Made by a program: the position numbers and the translations under genes. The notes beneath the pieces are model-generated. The model was not told the origin of the DNA. It worked only from the letters and a program-made list of their open reading frames with translations, and did no database searches. Below are positions 35,074-43,589 of a DNA stretch of 64,000 nt, in pieces (within the stretch, counting starts at the first letter, position 1; every line of letters begins with the position of its first letter). This DNA comes from Betaproteobacteria bacterium (GTDB taxonomy: Bacteria > Pseudomonadota > Gammaproteobacteria > Burkholderiales > SG8-41), in NCBI GenBank assembly GCA_016868035.1, contig VGID01000007.1:1-64000 (forward strand), given 5' to 3'.

Positions 35074-35928
35074 CTAAGCGCGCAACGTGCGTTCCGCGGC
35101 CTGCACCGTATTGGCTAGCAGCATCGCCACCGTCATCGGTCCGACTCCGCCGGGCACCGGCGTGATCCACCCCGCGACCTCGCGCACCGGGGCGAAATCC
35201 ACGTCTCCCGTGATGCCTTTGCCCTCCACGCGGTTGATGCCGACGTCGATCACCGCAGCCCCCACCTTCACCATATCCGCGGTGATCAGCCGCGGACGCC
35301 CGGTCGCAGCCACCAGGATGTCGGCCCGCCGCGTATGCTGTCCGAGGTCCGGAGTGCGGCTGTGGCACACGGTGACGGTCGCGCCGCGAGCCATCAGCAT
35401 GAGCGCCATCGGCTTGCCGACGATCGCGCTGCGCCCGACCACGACGGCTTCACGGCCGTCGATCGAGATGCCCGCGTGGTCGAGCATCGCAACGACTCCG
35501 CGCGGCGTGCACGGCTCGAAGACCGGGCGCCCGGAGACGAGAGCGCCCAGGTTGACCCAGCTCAACCCGTCTACGTCCTTCTCCGGGGCGATCGCTTTTG
35601 CCACCAGCTCCGGGTCGAGGTGCGCCGGCAGCGGAAGCTGCACGAGGATGCCATGCACCCGTGGATCGCGGTTGAGCTTGTCGAGGGTGGCGAGCAGCGT
35701 TTCCGGCGTCGCGCCCGCATCCAGCAGGTGCTCCTCGTTATGGACGCCGACCTCGTTGCAGGCCCGCATCTTGTTGCGGACATAGATCCTGGATGCCGGG
35801 TTGTCTCCCACCAGCACCGCGGCGAGGCCCGGTCGCACGTTCGAGCGCCCGAGGCTCGCCGTTCGCTCCTTCAGGCGGCCATAGGTGTCGCGGGCAAGCG
35901 CCGCGCCGTCGATCACGTGGGCAGGCAT
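35074..35928 (-). CDS. folD: Methylenetetrahydrofolate dehydrogenase / methenyl-THF cyclohydrolase
   Basis: This 284-residue bifunctional enzyme has the active-site Lys region SRIYVRNKMRACNEVG, the LPLPAHLDPELVAKAIAPEK segment and the Rossmann part VVGRSAIVGKPMALML, with the C-terminal signature PVPGGVGPMTVAMLLANTV. It interconverts methylene-, methenyl- and 10-formyl-THF. Normally a housekeeping gene, it is here 2 kb from, and on the same strand as, a corrinoid/THF methyl-transfer cluster that would produce methylene-THF. It is separated from that cluster by a two-gene cassette on the other strand. Confidence 0.96.
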   Translation of the reverse strand: MPAHVIDGAALARDTYGRLKERTASLGRSNVRPGLAAVLVGDNPASRIYVRNKMRACNEVGVHNEEHLLDAGATPETLLATLDKLNRDPRVHGILVQLPLPAHLDPELVAKAIAPEKDVDGLSWVNLGALVSGRPVFEPCTPRGVVAMLDHAGISIDGREAVVVGRSAIVGKPMALMLMARGATVTVCHSRTPDLGQHTRRADILVAATGRPRLITADMVKVGAAVIDVGINRVEGKGITGDVDFAPVREVAGWITPVPGGVGPMTVAMLLANTVQAAERTLRA

Positions 35929-36186
35929 CGATCAGCCGTTGGTACTGTGCGAGGATCGCGCCTCGGAGAGCGCTTTTCTTGTCAGCATGCTGTGCGGCCT
36001 TGTTGCATCGTGGCGCGAGCGCGATTATTGCACGGGCACGCTGGAACTGTCATTCGATTCGCCCGCATCCGGACTCGTGATGGCCTTCCGGGCAGGCATG
36101 CGAACGTGAAGTTGGCGCGCCCTGCCAACTTGCGTAAAATTTACCATTTCTTCGCAACGATTCTCCGGATCGGGTGAAGTCCTCCG

Positions 36187-36678
36187 ATGGCTCCGAAACG
36201 CGTGTCGCTATGGGATAAGGAACGTCGCGAGCGCTACCTTGCGGAAAGCGACGACGCCCGGGCTCGTGCGAACGCACGCCACGACGGCGAGCATACCGCG
36301 CGGGATCTGCCCCGCGTCTGGCAAGGCCTGACGCGCGACGAAAGATCCGTCATGGAATACCTTTTGCTCGTGGGCAGCCCCACCGTCGTGGCGCTTCACG
36401 ATGAAGGCCTGCTCGACGGGCTGGTCGCCAAAGGGCTGCTTCGGAGGCCCCCCGGTGTCGGAACGCTGTTCATGAGTCACTACGAGACCACCTACGATGT
36501 GCCGGCTGCGGTGTGGCAATCCATGAATGACGGCCGGAAGCGCTATTTGCCCTACGCCGGCGCGCAGCTCGAGGCGCAACGCCGGCAAGCACGCGAGCGT
36601 CTGCACGCAAAGATCCTAGTGCTGGAGCCCTCGAGCGGGCCGGCGCGCCGCTCCAGCCGGAAAAAACGGCACGCCTGA
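36187..36678 (+). CDS. Hypothetical protein upstream of a DprA-like gene
   Basis: This 163-residue protein is unknown to me. The N-terminus is highly charged (KERRERYLAESDDARARANA). The middle (LTRDERSVMEYLLLVGSPTV...LVAKGLLRRPPGVGTLF) reads like a winged-helix domain, and the C-terminus is basic (RRSSRKKRHA). Its TGA overlaps the ATG of the DprA-like gene by one base (TGATG), so the two form one translational unit. The pair sits as an isolated plus-strand cassette between minus-strand genes. Confidence 0.7.
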   Translation: MAPKRVSLWDKERRERYLAESDDARARANARHDGEHTARDLPRVWQGLTRDERSVMEYLLLVGSPTVVALHDEGLLDGLVAKGLLRRPPGVGTLFMSHYETTYDVPAAVWQSMNDGRKRYLPYAGAQLEAQRRQARERLHAKILVLEPSSGPARRSSRKKRHA

Positions 36679-37877
36679 TGAGCGTTTCCACGATCCCGGG
36701 TCCCGAAACAATAGCAACACTGCTTCTTTGCGGGCGATTCGGCCCGACGCGCGACGGAATCAAGCTGTTGTCGCCGTCCGAATATCACGATCTGGCGCAA
36801 TGGCTTGATACCCACCGTCTCGCTTTCGGCGATCTCATCAAGCCGGACGCGAGACCGATTCTCCAGGCCTATGCGGGCCGCGGCTCGGGGCGGGAACGCC
36901 TGCTTGCTCTCCTGAAGCGGACCGACGAGCTGGTGCTCGCGCTCGAGGGGTGGTCGCAGATGGGAATCTGGGTCGTGGCCCAGACCGACCCGCAGTATCC
37001 GCGGCGCTTGCGCCAGCGGTTGAAGCGCGCGGCCCTGCCGCTGCTGTTCGGCGCGAGCTCGCGGTCGTTGCTCGACGGCGGAGGCGTCTGCATCGTCGGT
37101 TCCCGCGACAGCCCCGAGGCAGCACTTCAGTTCGCGCAGGCCATCGGAGGGCGGTGCGCCCGCGAAGGCATGACCGTGGTTTCGAGCGACATGCGCGGCG
37201 TGGACCGCGAGACCGTGAATGCGGCGCTCGATGAGGGCGGAAAGGCGATTTGCGTGCTCTCGGGCTGCCTGGAGAAGGCGATCACCGCGAAGCGGCACCG
37301 CTCCACGCTCGCCGCGAACGCCCTCGCCATGGTGACGCCGTTCTCTCCCGACACCCGTTTCAAGGCAGCGAACGCCATACGTGTGAACAAATACCAGTAC
37401 GCCCTTTCGGATGTCGCCATCGTCGTCGAGACGCGCGAAAAAGGGGGCGTCTGGCTGGGTGCCGAGGAAAACCGCCACAAGGGCTGGGTGCCGGCCTTCA
37501 TCCGCACCGGAGAGACCATGTCCCCGAGCAACCACGCCGCGCTTCACCTGGGCCTGCTCCCGATCACGCTCCAGGATGTCGAGCGCTCCGAGAGTCTGCG
37601 CGACTTCTTCGTCACGCACGGCCTGTCGGCCTGGAGCGCGGGCACCGAGGCGAAGCAACCCTGCGCGCCCTCCTCCAGACCGGGGCCGTCCGTGGACTTG
37701 TACTCGATCTTCGTGACCGAATTGCGGACGGTGGTCGCGGCCGCGCCGCGCTCCGAGACCGAGATCGCCGAGCATTTCAAGATCGAACGCACCCAGGCGC
37801 GCGAGTGGCTGGCCCGCGCACTCGCGAACGGCGTCGTGCGGAAAGCCGATGACGCGAATCGCTACATGGCGCCCTAG
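36678..37877 (+). CDS. Divergent DprA/Smf-like protein
   Basis: The protein is 399 residues. The central Rossmann core resembles DprA: GVCIVGSRDSPEAALQFAQA, EGMTVVSSDMRGVDRETVNA (usual DprA has SGLAxGID), KAICVLSGCLEKAI, and later LSDVAIVVETREKGGVWLGA. A C-terminal winged helix follows (SETEIAEHFKIERTQAREWL...RKADDANRYMAP). Canonical DprA loads RecA on incoming DNA. This one lacks the usual RNRxIS element and is fused to an unusual N-terminal 90 residues, so it is probably not the housekeeping DprA. DprA-like proteins also occur in anti-phage cassettes. It is coupled to the upstream hypothetical gene. Confidence 0.75.
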   Translation: MSVSTIPGPETIATLLLCGRFGPTRDGIKLLSPSEYHDLAQWLDTHRLAFGDLIKPDARPILQAYAGRGSGRERLLALLKRTDELVLALEGWSQMGIWVVAQTDPQYPRRLRQRLKRAALPLLFGASSRSLLDGGGVCIVGSRDSPEAALQFAQAIGGRCAREGMTVVSSDMRGVDRETVNAALDEGGKAICVLSGCLEKAITAKRHRSTLAANALAMVTPFSPDTRFKAANAIRVNKYQYALSDVAIVVETREKGGVWLGAEENRHKGWVPAFIRTGETMSPSNHAALHLGLLPITLQDVERSESLRDFFVTHGLSAWSAGTEAKQPCAPSSRPGPSVDLYSIFVTELRTVVAAAPRSETEIAEHFKIERTQAREWLARALANGVVRKADDANRYMAP

Positions 37878-38000
37878 CAGCCTGCCGGATTTGATTCCGA
37901 CCGGATGCGAACAGCAAAATCGCCGGCGGATTCCGAATTCACTCAGGCGGTCTTGCATAAAGGAGCATGTCGGCCTCAAGTCCGGCAAACTCCTGGCGGG
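37876..38000. repeat. Relict of the CCGACAGGCTGCT / GGCAAACTCCT repeat family
   Basis: Between the convergent DprA-like and RACo-like genes are TAGCAGCCTGCCGGA (37876 on), CAGGCGGTCTTGC (near 37945) and TCCGGCAAACTCCTGGCGGG (37981-38000). These match modules of the element at 17273-17476 in a different order. Confidence 0.5.
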
Positions 38001-38005
38001 AAGCG

Positions 38006-39904
38006 TCAGGCGCTCCCGGACATCGTTACCGTCGGCCCGTCGGCGGCGAGGTTGCACGCGTTGACGAAAATCTCCTGGAACTCGGGCCGGGTCGCGAGCG
38101 CGACATGCTCGATCTGGCGCGCAATCGTCTCGGCCCGGCGCCTTTCCGTCTCGGACAATAGCGCCATCTGTGCGCCGAGATGGGCGGCGTTCCCAACGTA
38201 GCGGATCCGGTCCAGCGGCAACGCAGGCAGCAGGCGGATTCGCACCGCGCTCTCGATGTTCACGTAGTTGCCGAACCCGCCCGCCAGGAGCAACTCGTCG
38301 ATGTCCTCGTCCGCAACGTTCATCAGCCTCTGCAGCATCAGGATGCCGGCGTAGATCGCCCCTTTCGCGAGCTGGAGCTGCCGGCAGTCGATCTGGGTCA
38401 GCACGATGTCCTCGGGCTTGCCAGCCTTCGCCGCGGGCACGAGGACGAAAGCGCGGCTGCCCTCGTGCGCGACGATCCGCTGGCGAATCAGCGGGGGCAG
38501 CGCCGCCAGGTCGTTATGGCGCAGCCGGCCCGCCGCGTTCAGCACCTTCGCGTCCAGCATCTTGGCCACCGCGTCGATTAGCCCGGACCCGCAGATGCCG
38601 ATCGCGGGCACCTCTCCGATGACCTGGCACTCGACGTCGTCGCCGATGCGGATGCGCTCGATCGCGCCGATCGCGCCCCGCATCCCGTGCTTGATCTGCC
38701 CGCCCTCAAAGGTCGGCCCCGCGGGCGCCGAGCAGGCCATCAGCTTGTCCTTCGATCCCATGACCACTTCGCCGTTGGTTCCGATGTCGACCAGCACCCG
38801 TATCTTTTCGCTGGCGTACAGGCGCGTCGCGATGATCGCCGCCACCGTATCGGCACCGACGAATCCCGCGACGATGGGCAGAAAGCACACGCGCGCATGG
38901 GGCGTTTTCTTGAGCGGCAATGCGGAGGCGGGAACAACGATCGGATAGCGGGCTGTCGGAGCATAAGGCGCGAGACCGACATAGCTCGTGTCGATGCCGA
39001 GGAACATGTGGTGCATGCACGTATTGCCCACGATCACGATCTTGTAGATGCGCTCCGGCGCTATACGCGCCTTTGCGCAGGCTTCCTCGATGAAATCGTT
39101 GATCGCGGTGAGAATGCGTCCGCGCAACGAGGCGAGTTTCTTCGCGTCGAATTGCGCGTAGGCGACGCGGGACATCAGGTCGCCTCCGAACACGGCCTGG
39201 GGATTGATGCCCCCCACCGTGGCCAAGGGCTCGCCAGTCGCGAGGTCGAGCAGGCTGCCGACGATACTCGTCGTTCCGATGTCGAAGGCCATGCCGTACA
39301 TGCGTGTGCCCTCGGAACCCGCATCGATCGCGATGATCCGCTTGTTGAACGTCGTGACCGTGAGCTGGCCGTTCCGGGAGCGCAGCGCCTCGGGCACCTT
39401 GCGCAGCACGTCGAGCGCGACCTCCGGATCCGTGCCGGGGGGGAGTTGCAGAAGAATTTCCTCGATATCCGAGGTGAGGTGGTTCTCGTCACTCGGTGCC
39501 GTAGCCACGATGATGTGCTGCTCGACCCCGCAATCGAGCGCTGCGCCGTCGAGGGCATCGGACTCGCCGGCGCCCAGGATCTTGTGCCCCGCCTCCCCCC
39601 GCAAAGACGCCGGCATGATGGCGCAGTCGGCGATCACGGCAGTCTGGCACGACAAGCGGAAGTTTTCGTGCACCGCGTCGTGCCCGAGCTGGATCGTGTC
39701 CTGCACCGTGGGCGGCGGAATATCGCCGCTCAACACCTTGACCCGGCAGCTCCGGCAGCGGCCGCGCCGGCCGCACGTGGCCGTGATGTCCACGCCGGCA
39801 TCGAGCGCGGCCTGCAGCATGGTGATCCCGGCGGCGACCTCGACGCTCCTCGACTCGCCGCGCTGGGCGCCGTCGACCAGTGTTACACGGAACGTCTTCG
39901 ACAT
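38006..39904 (-). CDS. RACo-like corrinoid activation protein ([2Fe-2S] plus ASKHA ATPase, DUF4445)
   Basis: The product is 632 residues. The N-terminal [2Fe-2S] domain has Cys44, Cys50, Cys53 and Cys86 (TCGRRGRCRSC with a later SCQTA). A linker is followed by the actin-like ATPase fold with phosphate-1 region AFDIGTTSIVGSLLDLATG and the later VLVDIGTNGEVVMGSKDK, then a DELLLAGGFGNYVN end. RACo-type proteins use ATP to reduce inactive Co(II)-corrinoid to Co(I) on methyltransferase partners. It is the last gene of the minus-strand methyl-transfer cluster, 54 bp after the pterin methyltransferase. The first start with family fit is ATG 39904; ATG 39940 is also in frame. Confidence 0.9.
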   Translation of the reverse strand: MSKTFRVTLVDGAQRGESRSVEVAAGITMLQAALDAGVDITATCGRRGRCRSCRVKVLSGDIPPPTVQDTIQLGHDAVHENFRLSCQTAVIADCAIMPASLRGEAGHKILGAGESDALDGAALDCGVEQHIIVATAPSDENHLTSDIEEILLQLPPGTDPEVALDVLRKVPEALRSRNGQLTVTTFNKRIIAIDAGSEGTRMYGMAFDIGTTSIVGSLLDLATGEPLATVGGINPQAVFGGDLMSRVAYAQFDAKKLASLRGRILTAINDFIEEACAKARIAPERIYKIVIVGNTCMHHMFLGIDTSYVGLAPYAPTARYPIVVPASALPLKKTPHARVCFLPIVAGFVGADTVAAIIATRLYASEKIRVLVDIGTNGEVVMGSKDKLMACSAPAGPTFEGGQIKHGMRGAIGAIERIRIGDDVECQVIGEVPAIGICGSGLIDAVAKMLDAKVLNAAGRLRHNDLAALPPLIRQRIVAHEGSRAFVLVPAAKAGKPEDIVLTQIDCRQLQLAKGAIYAGILMLQRLMNVADEDIDELLLAGGFGNYVNIESAVRIRLLPALPLDRIRYVGNAAHLGAQMALLSETERRRAETIARQIEHVALATRPEFQEIFVNACNLAADGPTVTMSGSA

Positions 39905-39958
39905 TAGGGTCGCCTCACGCCCGGCGGGAGCCCGGTACATCGCTTTGCGCCATGATCC

Positions 39959-40930
39959 TCAACGCCGGGAATACGCGATGTAGCGCATGGCGAAATCGTC
40001 CTTGCCGAGGAGCACGTCGGCGGCGAGCCGGAATTCGACGTACTGGATCGGCGGATTCATGATCGGGTCGATCATCAGCGTGTCGCATCCGGCCAGGATC
40101 GACAGGATGATGAACGCATTGTTGATCACCTTGCGGTCGGGCAGCCCGAACGAGGTGTTGCTGTGGCCGCCGAAGATGTGCACTTCCGGGTACCGCGCGC
40201 GTATCTCCCGGACCGCGTCCAGGTAATGATTACCGTACTCCGATCCCGCGCCGACGGGAAACGCGAGCGGGTCGAGATAGCGGTCGCCCATCGGCACGTC
40301 GGCGGCGTCCATCAACTCCATGATCTGGCCGAGGTTTTCGACCCGCTGGGCCGCGTCCTGCGGCATGTTGTCGCGTCCGCTGGCGTTGCCGAACAGGAGC
40401 GCATTGTATTTCTTCGCCAGCCCGATCAGCACCTGGCGTCCGTCCTCGAGGTTCACCGAGTTGATCGCCGGGCGGCTCGTCGCCACGTCGTATACCTCCA
40501 GGCCGGCGATGATGGTATCCGGGTCCGAGGAATCGATGGACAGCGTGGTATCGGTCATCGACTGCACAACCGGCACGAGCCAGCGCATCCACTGGTGGCG
40601 CTCGTTCGGATCCACGGATATCTCGTCCACGCACAGATCGATGATGTTCACGCCGGCCTGCACCTGGGAGCGGATCAGCCAGGCGATGTAGTCCGTGTTC
40701 TTCGTTCGCAGCGCGTGCGCGATGTGGGGGATCTGGTACTTGCGCACCTCCGCGGGATCCTTCGGGAAGATGCTCGTGATGTCGAGTACCTGTGTGCCGC
40801 CATCCGGTCCCGGGAAAGACACTCCGATCTTGCCGTCGCTGCGCACGACCCGGGGGCTGCTGGGCTTCAACCGCCGGGTGGAATTGAAGTTTTCTCCGAT
40901 AATATCCAGGATTTTTTCACTTGCTCCCAT
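39959..40930 (-). CDS. Methylcorrinoid:tetrahydrofolate methyltransferase (AcsE/MtrH/CmuB-like pterin-binding domain)
   Basis: This 323-residue TIM-barrel protein is of the pterin-binding (DHPS-like) family. Visible parts are NIIDLCVDEISVDPNERHQW, TTLSIDSSDPDTIIAGLEVY, AINSVNLEDGRQ and the diagnostic HSNTSFGLPDRKVINNAFII, close to the NVSFGLP-type segment of MetH and AcsE. It would move the methyl group between a corrinoid protein and THF, the job of CmuB in chloromethane utilisation. The ATG at 40930 has GGAGCAGG upstream. It lies between the MetH-activation-like and RACo-like genes. Confidence 0.88.
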   Translation of the reverse strand: MGASEKILDIIGENFNSTRRLKPSSPRVVRSDGKIGVSFPGPDGGTQVLDITSIFPKDPAEVRKYQIPHIAHALRTKNTDYIAWLIRSQVQAGVNIIDLCVDEISVDPNERHQWMRWLVPVVQSMTDTTLSIDSSDPDTIIAGLEVYDVATSRPAINSVNLEDGRQVLIGLAKKYNALLFGNASGRDNMPQDAAQRVENLGQIMELMDAADVPMGDRYLDPLAFPVGAGSEYGNHYLDAVREIRARYPEVHIFGGHSNTSFGLPDRKVINNAFIILSILAGCDTLMIDPIMNPPIQYVEFRLAADVLLGKDDFAMRYIAYSRR

Positions 40931-41027
40931 TACCTGCTCCGTCCTTTCGAAAAAAGTAACCTGCCTTTGCGACAACGAAGTCGCCGCCCGGTTGCGGCCG
41001 CCCGCGCGCCGGTGTTGCGTAACGCCG

Positions 41028-41804
41028 TCATGAGGCTTCCGCAGGCGTCGGGCGCAGTCCGTAGAGCCCCGAGCGCGACATCTTCGGTACCATGCCGCCG
41101 CTCTCCAGCAGGCGCACCGGAAGCTCGACGTCACGGAAGATGCCGAACAATGCGGGTTGCTCGAACAGAGACCAGTCGCATTTTCGGCCACCCACGCTGA
41201 AGCTGTATCCGGGCGCCATGCGGCGGGTGAGCACAAGCCCCTCGGGCCCGACGAGTTCGCCCAGATGCCGCAGCAGGCGCTTGGTCGCCTGCTCGACCGC
41301 CATCCAGCCCACCGTCTCCAGAAACAACGACTCGAGCACCTGTTTGCTGGCCGAGAGGTTGCTGCCGACCTGGTCGAAACCCCCGCCGAGGGTCAGCACG
41401 AAAGCGATGATCTCGCGGCATCCGGAAAGATATCTGTCGAAAGCATCGCAGCGTACCCGTGTGCCGTCGACCAGCGTCAGCACACCGCCGGCGCAATCGG
41501 CGATGCCCACGCGCCGATAACGCGCATCCGCTGCGAGCATGCGGTTGGCCATGGTCGTGACCGTTTCGGCGGCGTTTCTCACGGCCGGCCGCACCCGGGC
41601 AAGGTCGGTATACCCCTGCAATCTGAGGATCTGCTCGACGCTCACCCTCAGGTCCTTCGGAGCGTAGGTTCCGCACGCGCCAGCCATGGAAGGTTCCGGC
41701 GCCCGCCGGCCAGACGCTTCCGGGGCGGTGCCCGACGCAGGCGGATCCACGGAACCCTTGGCAGCGGAAACCATCTTGCCGGAGCGCTCCTGCACTATGG
41801 ACAT
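41028..41804 (-). CDS. MetH-activation-domain-like protein (vitamin B12-dependent methionine synthase reactivation fold)
   Basis: The product is about 258 residues from the ATG at 41804 (several in-frame starts exist; the first 40 residues are low complexity). The core matches the AdoMet-binding activation domain of MetH: ADARYRRVGIADC, LETVGWMAVEQATKRLLRHL, and a C-terminal RMAPGYSFSVGG-x-CDWSLFEQ with MVPKMSRSGLYGL, corresponding to the PGYGDWPL and PxKSVSGI segments. In MetH this domain reductively methylates oxidised cobalamin with AdoMet. As a stand-alone protein in a corrinoid cluster it probably helps repair or hold the corrinoid protein. Confidence 0.8.
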   Translation of the reverse strand: MSIVQERSGKMVSAAKGSVDPPASGTAPEASGRRAPEPSMAGACGTYAPKDLRVSVEQILRLQGYTDLARVRPAVRNAAETVTTMANRMLAADARYRRVGIADCAGGVLTLVDGTRVRCDAFDRYLSGCREIIAFVLTLGGGFDQVGSNLSASKQVLESLFLETVGWMAVEQATKRLLRHLGELVGPEGLVLTRRMAPGYSFSVGGRKCDWSLFEQPALFGIFRDVELPVRLLESGGMVPKMSRSGLYGLRPTPAEAS

Positions 41805-41922
41805 CCTCGACGCCTCGTCGTTTTCGGGAGAGTATGTGCGAGTGGCGCACTGCAAGTCGAGCGCGAGCCGCCGGACCGGGCCGACGAGCTACCCGCATGA
41901 CAAAGCGATGCTTCGCGAGTGC

Positions 41923-42987
41923 TCACACGCCGTGGTGCGCCGGCTGGGCCATGGGGAGCTGCGGATCGCCCCGGCAAAACGGGCGGCGCCCGCCCAGCAC
42001 ACCCGATTCCTTGACGATTTCCCCCAGGTATTGCTCCTGGCGCGGGGACATCACATGGATCCCGGAGACTCCCCGGGTCTCTTTGATCTGCTGCATCAGT
42101 TCCACGCACAGCTTGCGCCCTTCCGCCGCCGGATTCTGCGCCTGCTCCAGGCGCCGGACGCATTCTTCGGGGATGTGCACGCCCGGCACGTGCGATCGCA
42201 CCCAGCGCGCGGTGCGCGCCGATGGCAGCGCCCCGACCCCGACCAGGATGAACACCTTCTCGTGCAGGCCCATGTCGCACACCCGGTCCATGAAGCGCCG
42301 GAACAGCGGTATGTCGAAACAGTACTGGGTCTGGATGAACTGGGCGCCCGCCTCGACCTTCTTCTTGAGACGCAGCGGGCGGAACTCGTAGGGCGGGGAG
42401 AACGGATTCTCGGCCGCGCCGAGAAAAACTTCCGGTCCCTTCGTGAGCGGCCGCCCGGACAGGAACCGCTTCTCGTCGCGCATGTAGCGGATCATCCGCA
42501 GCAGCGACACCGAGCCGAGATCGAACACGGGCTTGGCGCCCGGCTGGTCGCCGACCTGTACCCCGTCCCCGGTGAGGCACAGGATGCAACCGACTCCCAT
42601 GGCCGCAGCGCCGAGGACATCGCCCTGCATCGCGATGCGGTTGCGGTCGCGGCACGACATCTGCATCACGGGCGAGTAGCCGGCGCGGGTGAGGAGCGCG
42701 CAGATGCTGACGGCCGACATGTGGACGTTGGCGCCGGAGCCATCGGTCGCGTTGATGGCATCGACCCACCCGTCGAACACGGCGGCGCGCCGGTAGACCT
42801 CGTCCGGATCGACGGAATCCGGCGGCGCAAGCTCGGCGGTGACCGCGAAATGACCGGCTCGCAGCACCCGTTCGAAGCGGCTGCGCGAGTAATGGCCGGC
42901 GGGTTTCTCGGGCGGAGTGTCGTGGTCGAAAGGACCGCTCGCGCCGCCGTTCGCGGAGAGCATCGCCGGTGGCGTTCCCGCGTACAC
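41923..42987 (-). CDS. Methylenetetrahydrofolate reductase (MetF family)
   Basis: This 354-residue TIM-barrel flavoenzyme has the N-terminal catalytic Glu segment HFAVTAELAPPDS, then CILCLTGDGVQVGDQPGAKP and GAQFIQTQYCFDIPLFRRFM. The likely start is GTG 42987, which lies 3 bp after the previous stop and has GGGAGGA 8 bases upstream; an ATG at 42963 lacks a site. It oxidises methyl-THF to methylene-THF if the cluster runs in the demethylation direction. It is distinct from a housekeeping MetF by its length and by its pairing with the separate Cys-rich protein just upstream. Confidence 0.9.
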   Translation of the reverse strand: MYAGTPPAMLSANGGASGPFDHDTPPEKPAGHYSRSRFERVLRAGHFAVTAELAPPDSVDPDEVYRRAAVFDGWVDAINATDGSGANVHMSAVSICALLTRAGYSPVMQMSCRDRNRIAMQGDVLGAAAMGVGCILCLTGDGVQVGDQPGAKPVFDLGSVSLLRMIRYMRDEKRFLSGRPLTKGPEVFLGAAENPFSPPYEFRPLRLKKKVEAGAQFIQTQYCFDIPLFRRFMDRVCDMGLHEKVFILVGVGALPSARTARWVRSHVPGVHIPEECVRRLEQAQNPAAEGRKLCVELMQQIKETRGVSGIHVMSPRQEQYLGEIVKESGVLGGRRPFCRGDPQLPMAQPAHHGV

Positions 42988-42989
42988 GG

Positions 42990-43490
42990 TCAGTTCCTCC
43001 CGCGCACGAGGTCGGCCGCCGACGCCTCGCGCAACCCTCGCCGCGCTTCCGCCGCTTCGTGCGTCACCCGCAGCCACGACGAGCGGTTCTTGAAGGTCTC
43101 GTCGATGTGCCCGTTGATGGTTTCGATGTTGCCGGGATTGCGCATGCGCAGGCTGCCTTCATAGGCCTCGATCCACACGCACCGCATCTCCGGCTCGATC
43201 TCGCACATCCCGTCCGGCCGCACCCCTCCGCACGGACCGTTACGCAACGCTTTCGGACAGTTCATCGGGCACGACATCCCCGTGTGCGACAGGACGCAAT
43301 GCCCGCACATCCGGCAGTCGAACAGGAACCCCTTGACCGCCTTTTCGACCGTCGCGGCCGGCCCCTCGAGCCGCTCGTACCCGATACGCCGCCAGAGCGG
43401 GTCGAGCATCAGCATGAACGCGGCGAAGGTGTCGTACAGCCATTCGAGGCCACGGGCATGGCGCACGGACCACCGTCGCATCGCATACAT
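42990..43490 (-). CDS. MTHFR C-terminal-type cysteine-rich protein (MthfrC/PF12225-like)
   Basis: This 166-residue protein carries a dense Cys cluster: FDCRMCGHCVLSHTGMSCPM, then NCPKALRNGPCGGV, then MCEIEPEMRCVW. This is the metal- or Fe-S-binding domain found at the C-terminus of some MTHFRs or as a separate subunit beside them, as with MetV in acetogens. It probably links MetF to an electron carrier other than NAD(P)H. The ATG at 43490 has GGGAGG 9 bases upstream; a GTG at 43499 is also in frame. Its stop is 3 bp from the MetF start. Confidence 0.88.
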   Translation of the reverse strand: MYAMRRWSVRHARGLEWLYDTFAAFMLMLDPLWRRIGYERLEGPAATVEKAVKGFLFDCRMCGHCVLSHTGMSCPMNCPKALRNGPCGGVRPDGMCEIEPEMRCVWIEAYEGSLRMRNPGNIETINGHIDETFKNRSSWLRVTHEAAEARRGLREASAADLVRGRN

Positions 43491-43589
43491 GACCGTCACC
43501 CTCCCGTGCCGCGTGTCACGCCCGTCTCCACGCGCGGCACCGAGCGCCCGCAGCGCGCGTCACGGGCGGCGGCGCGCTCCGCGCCCGGG

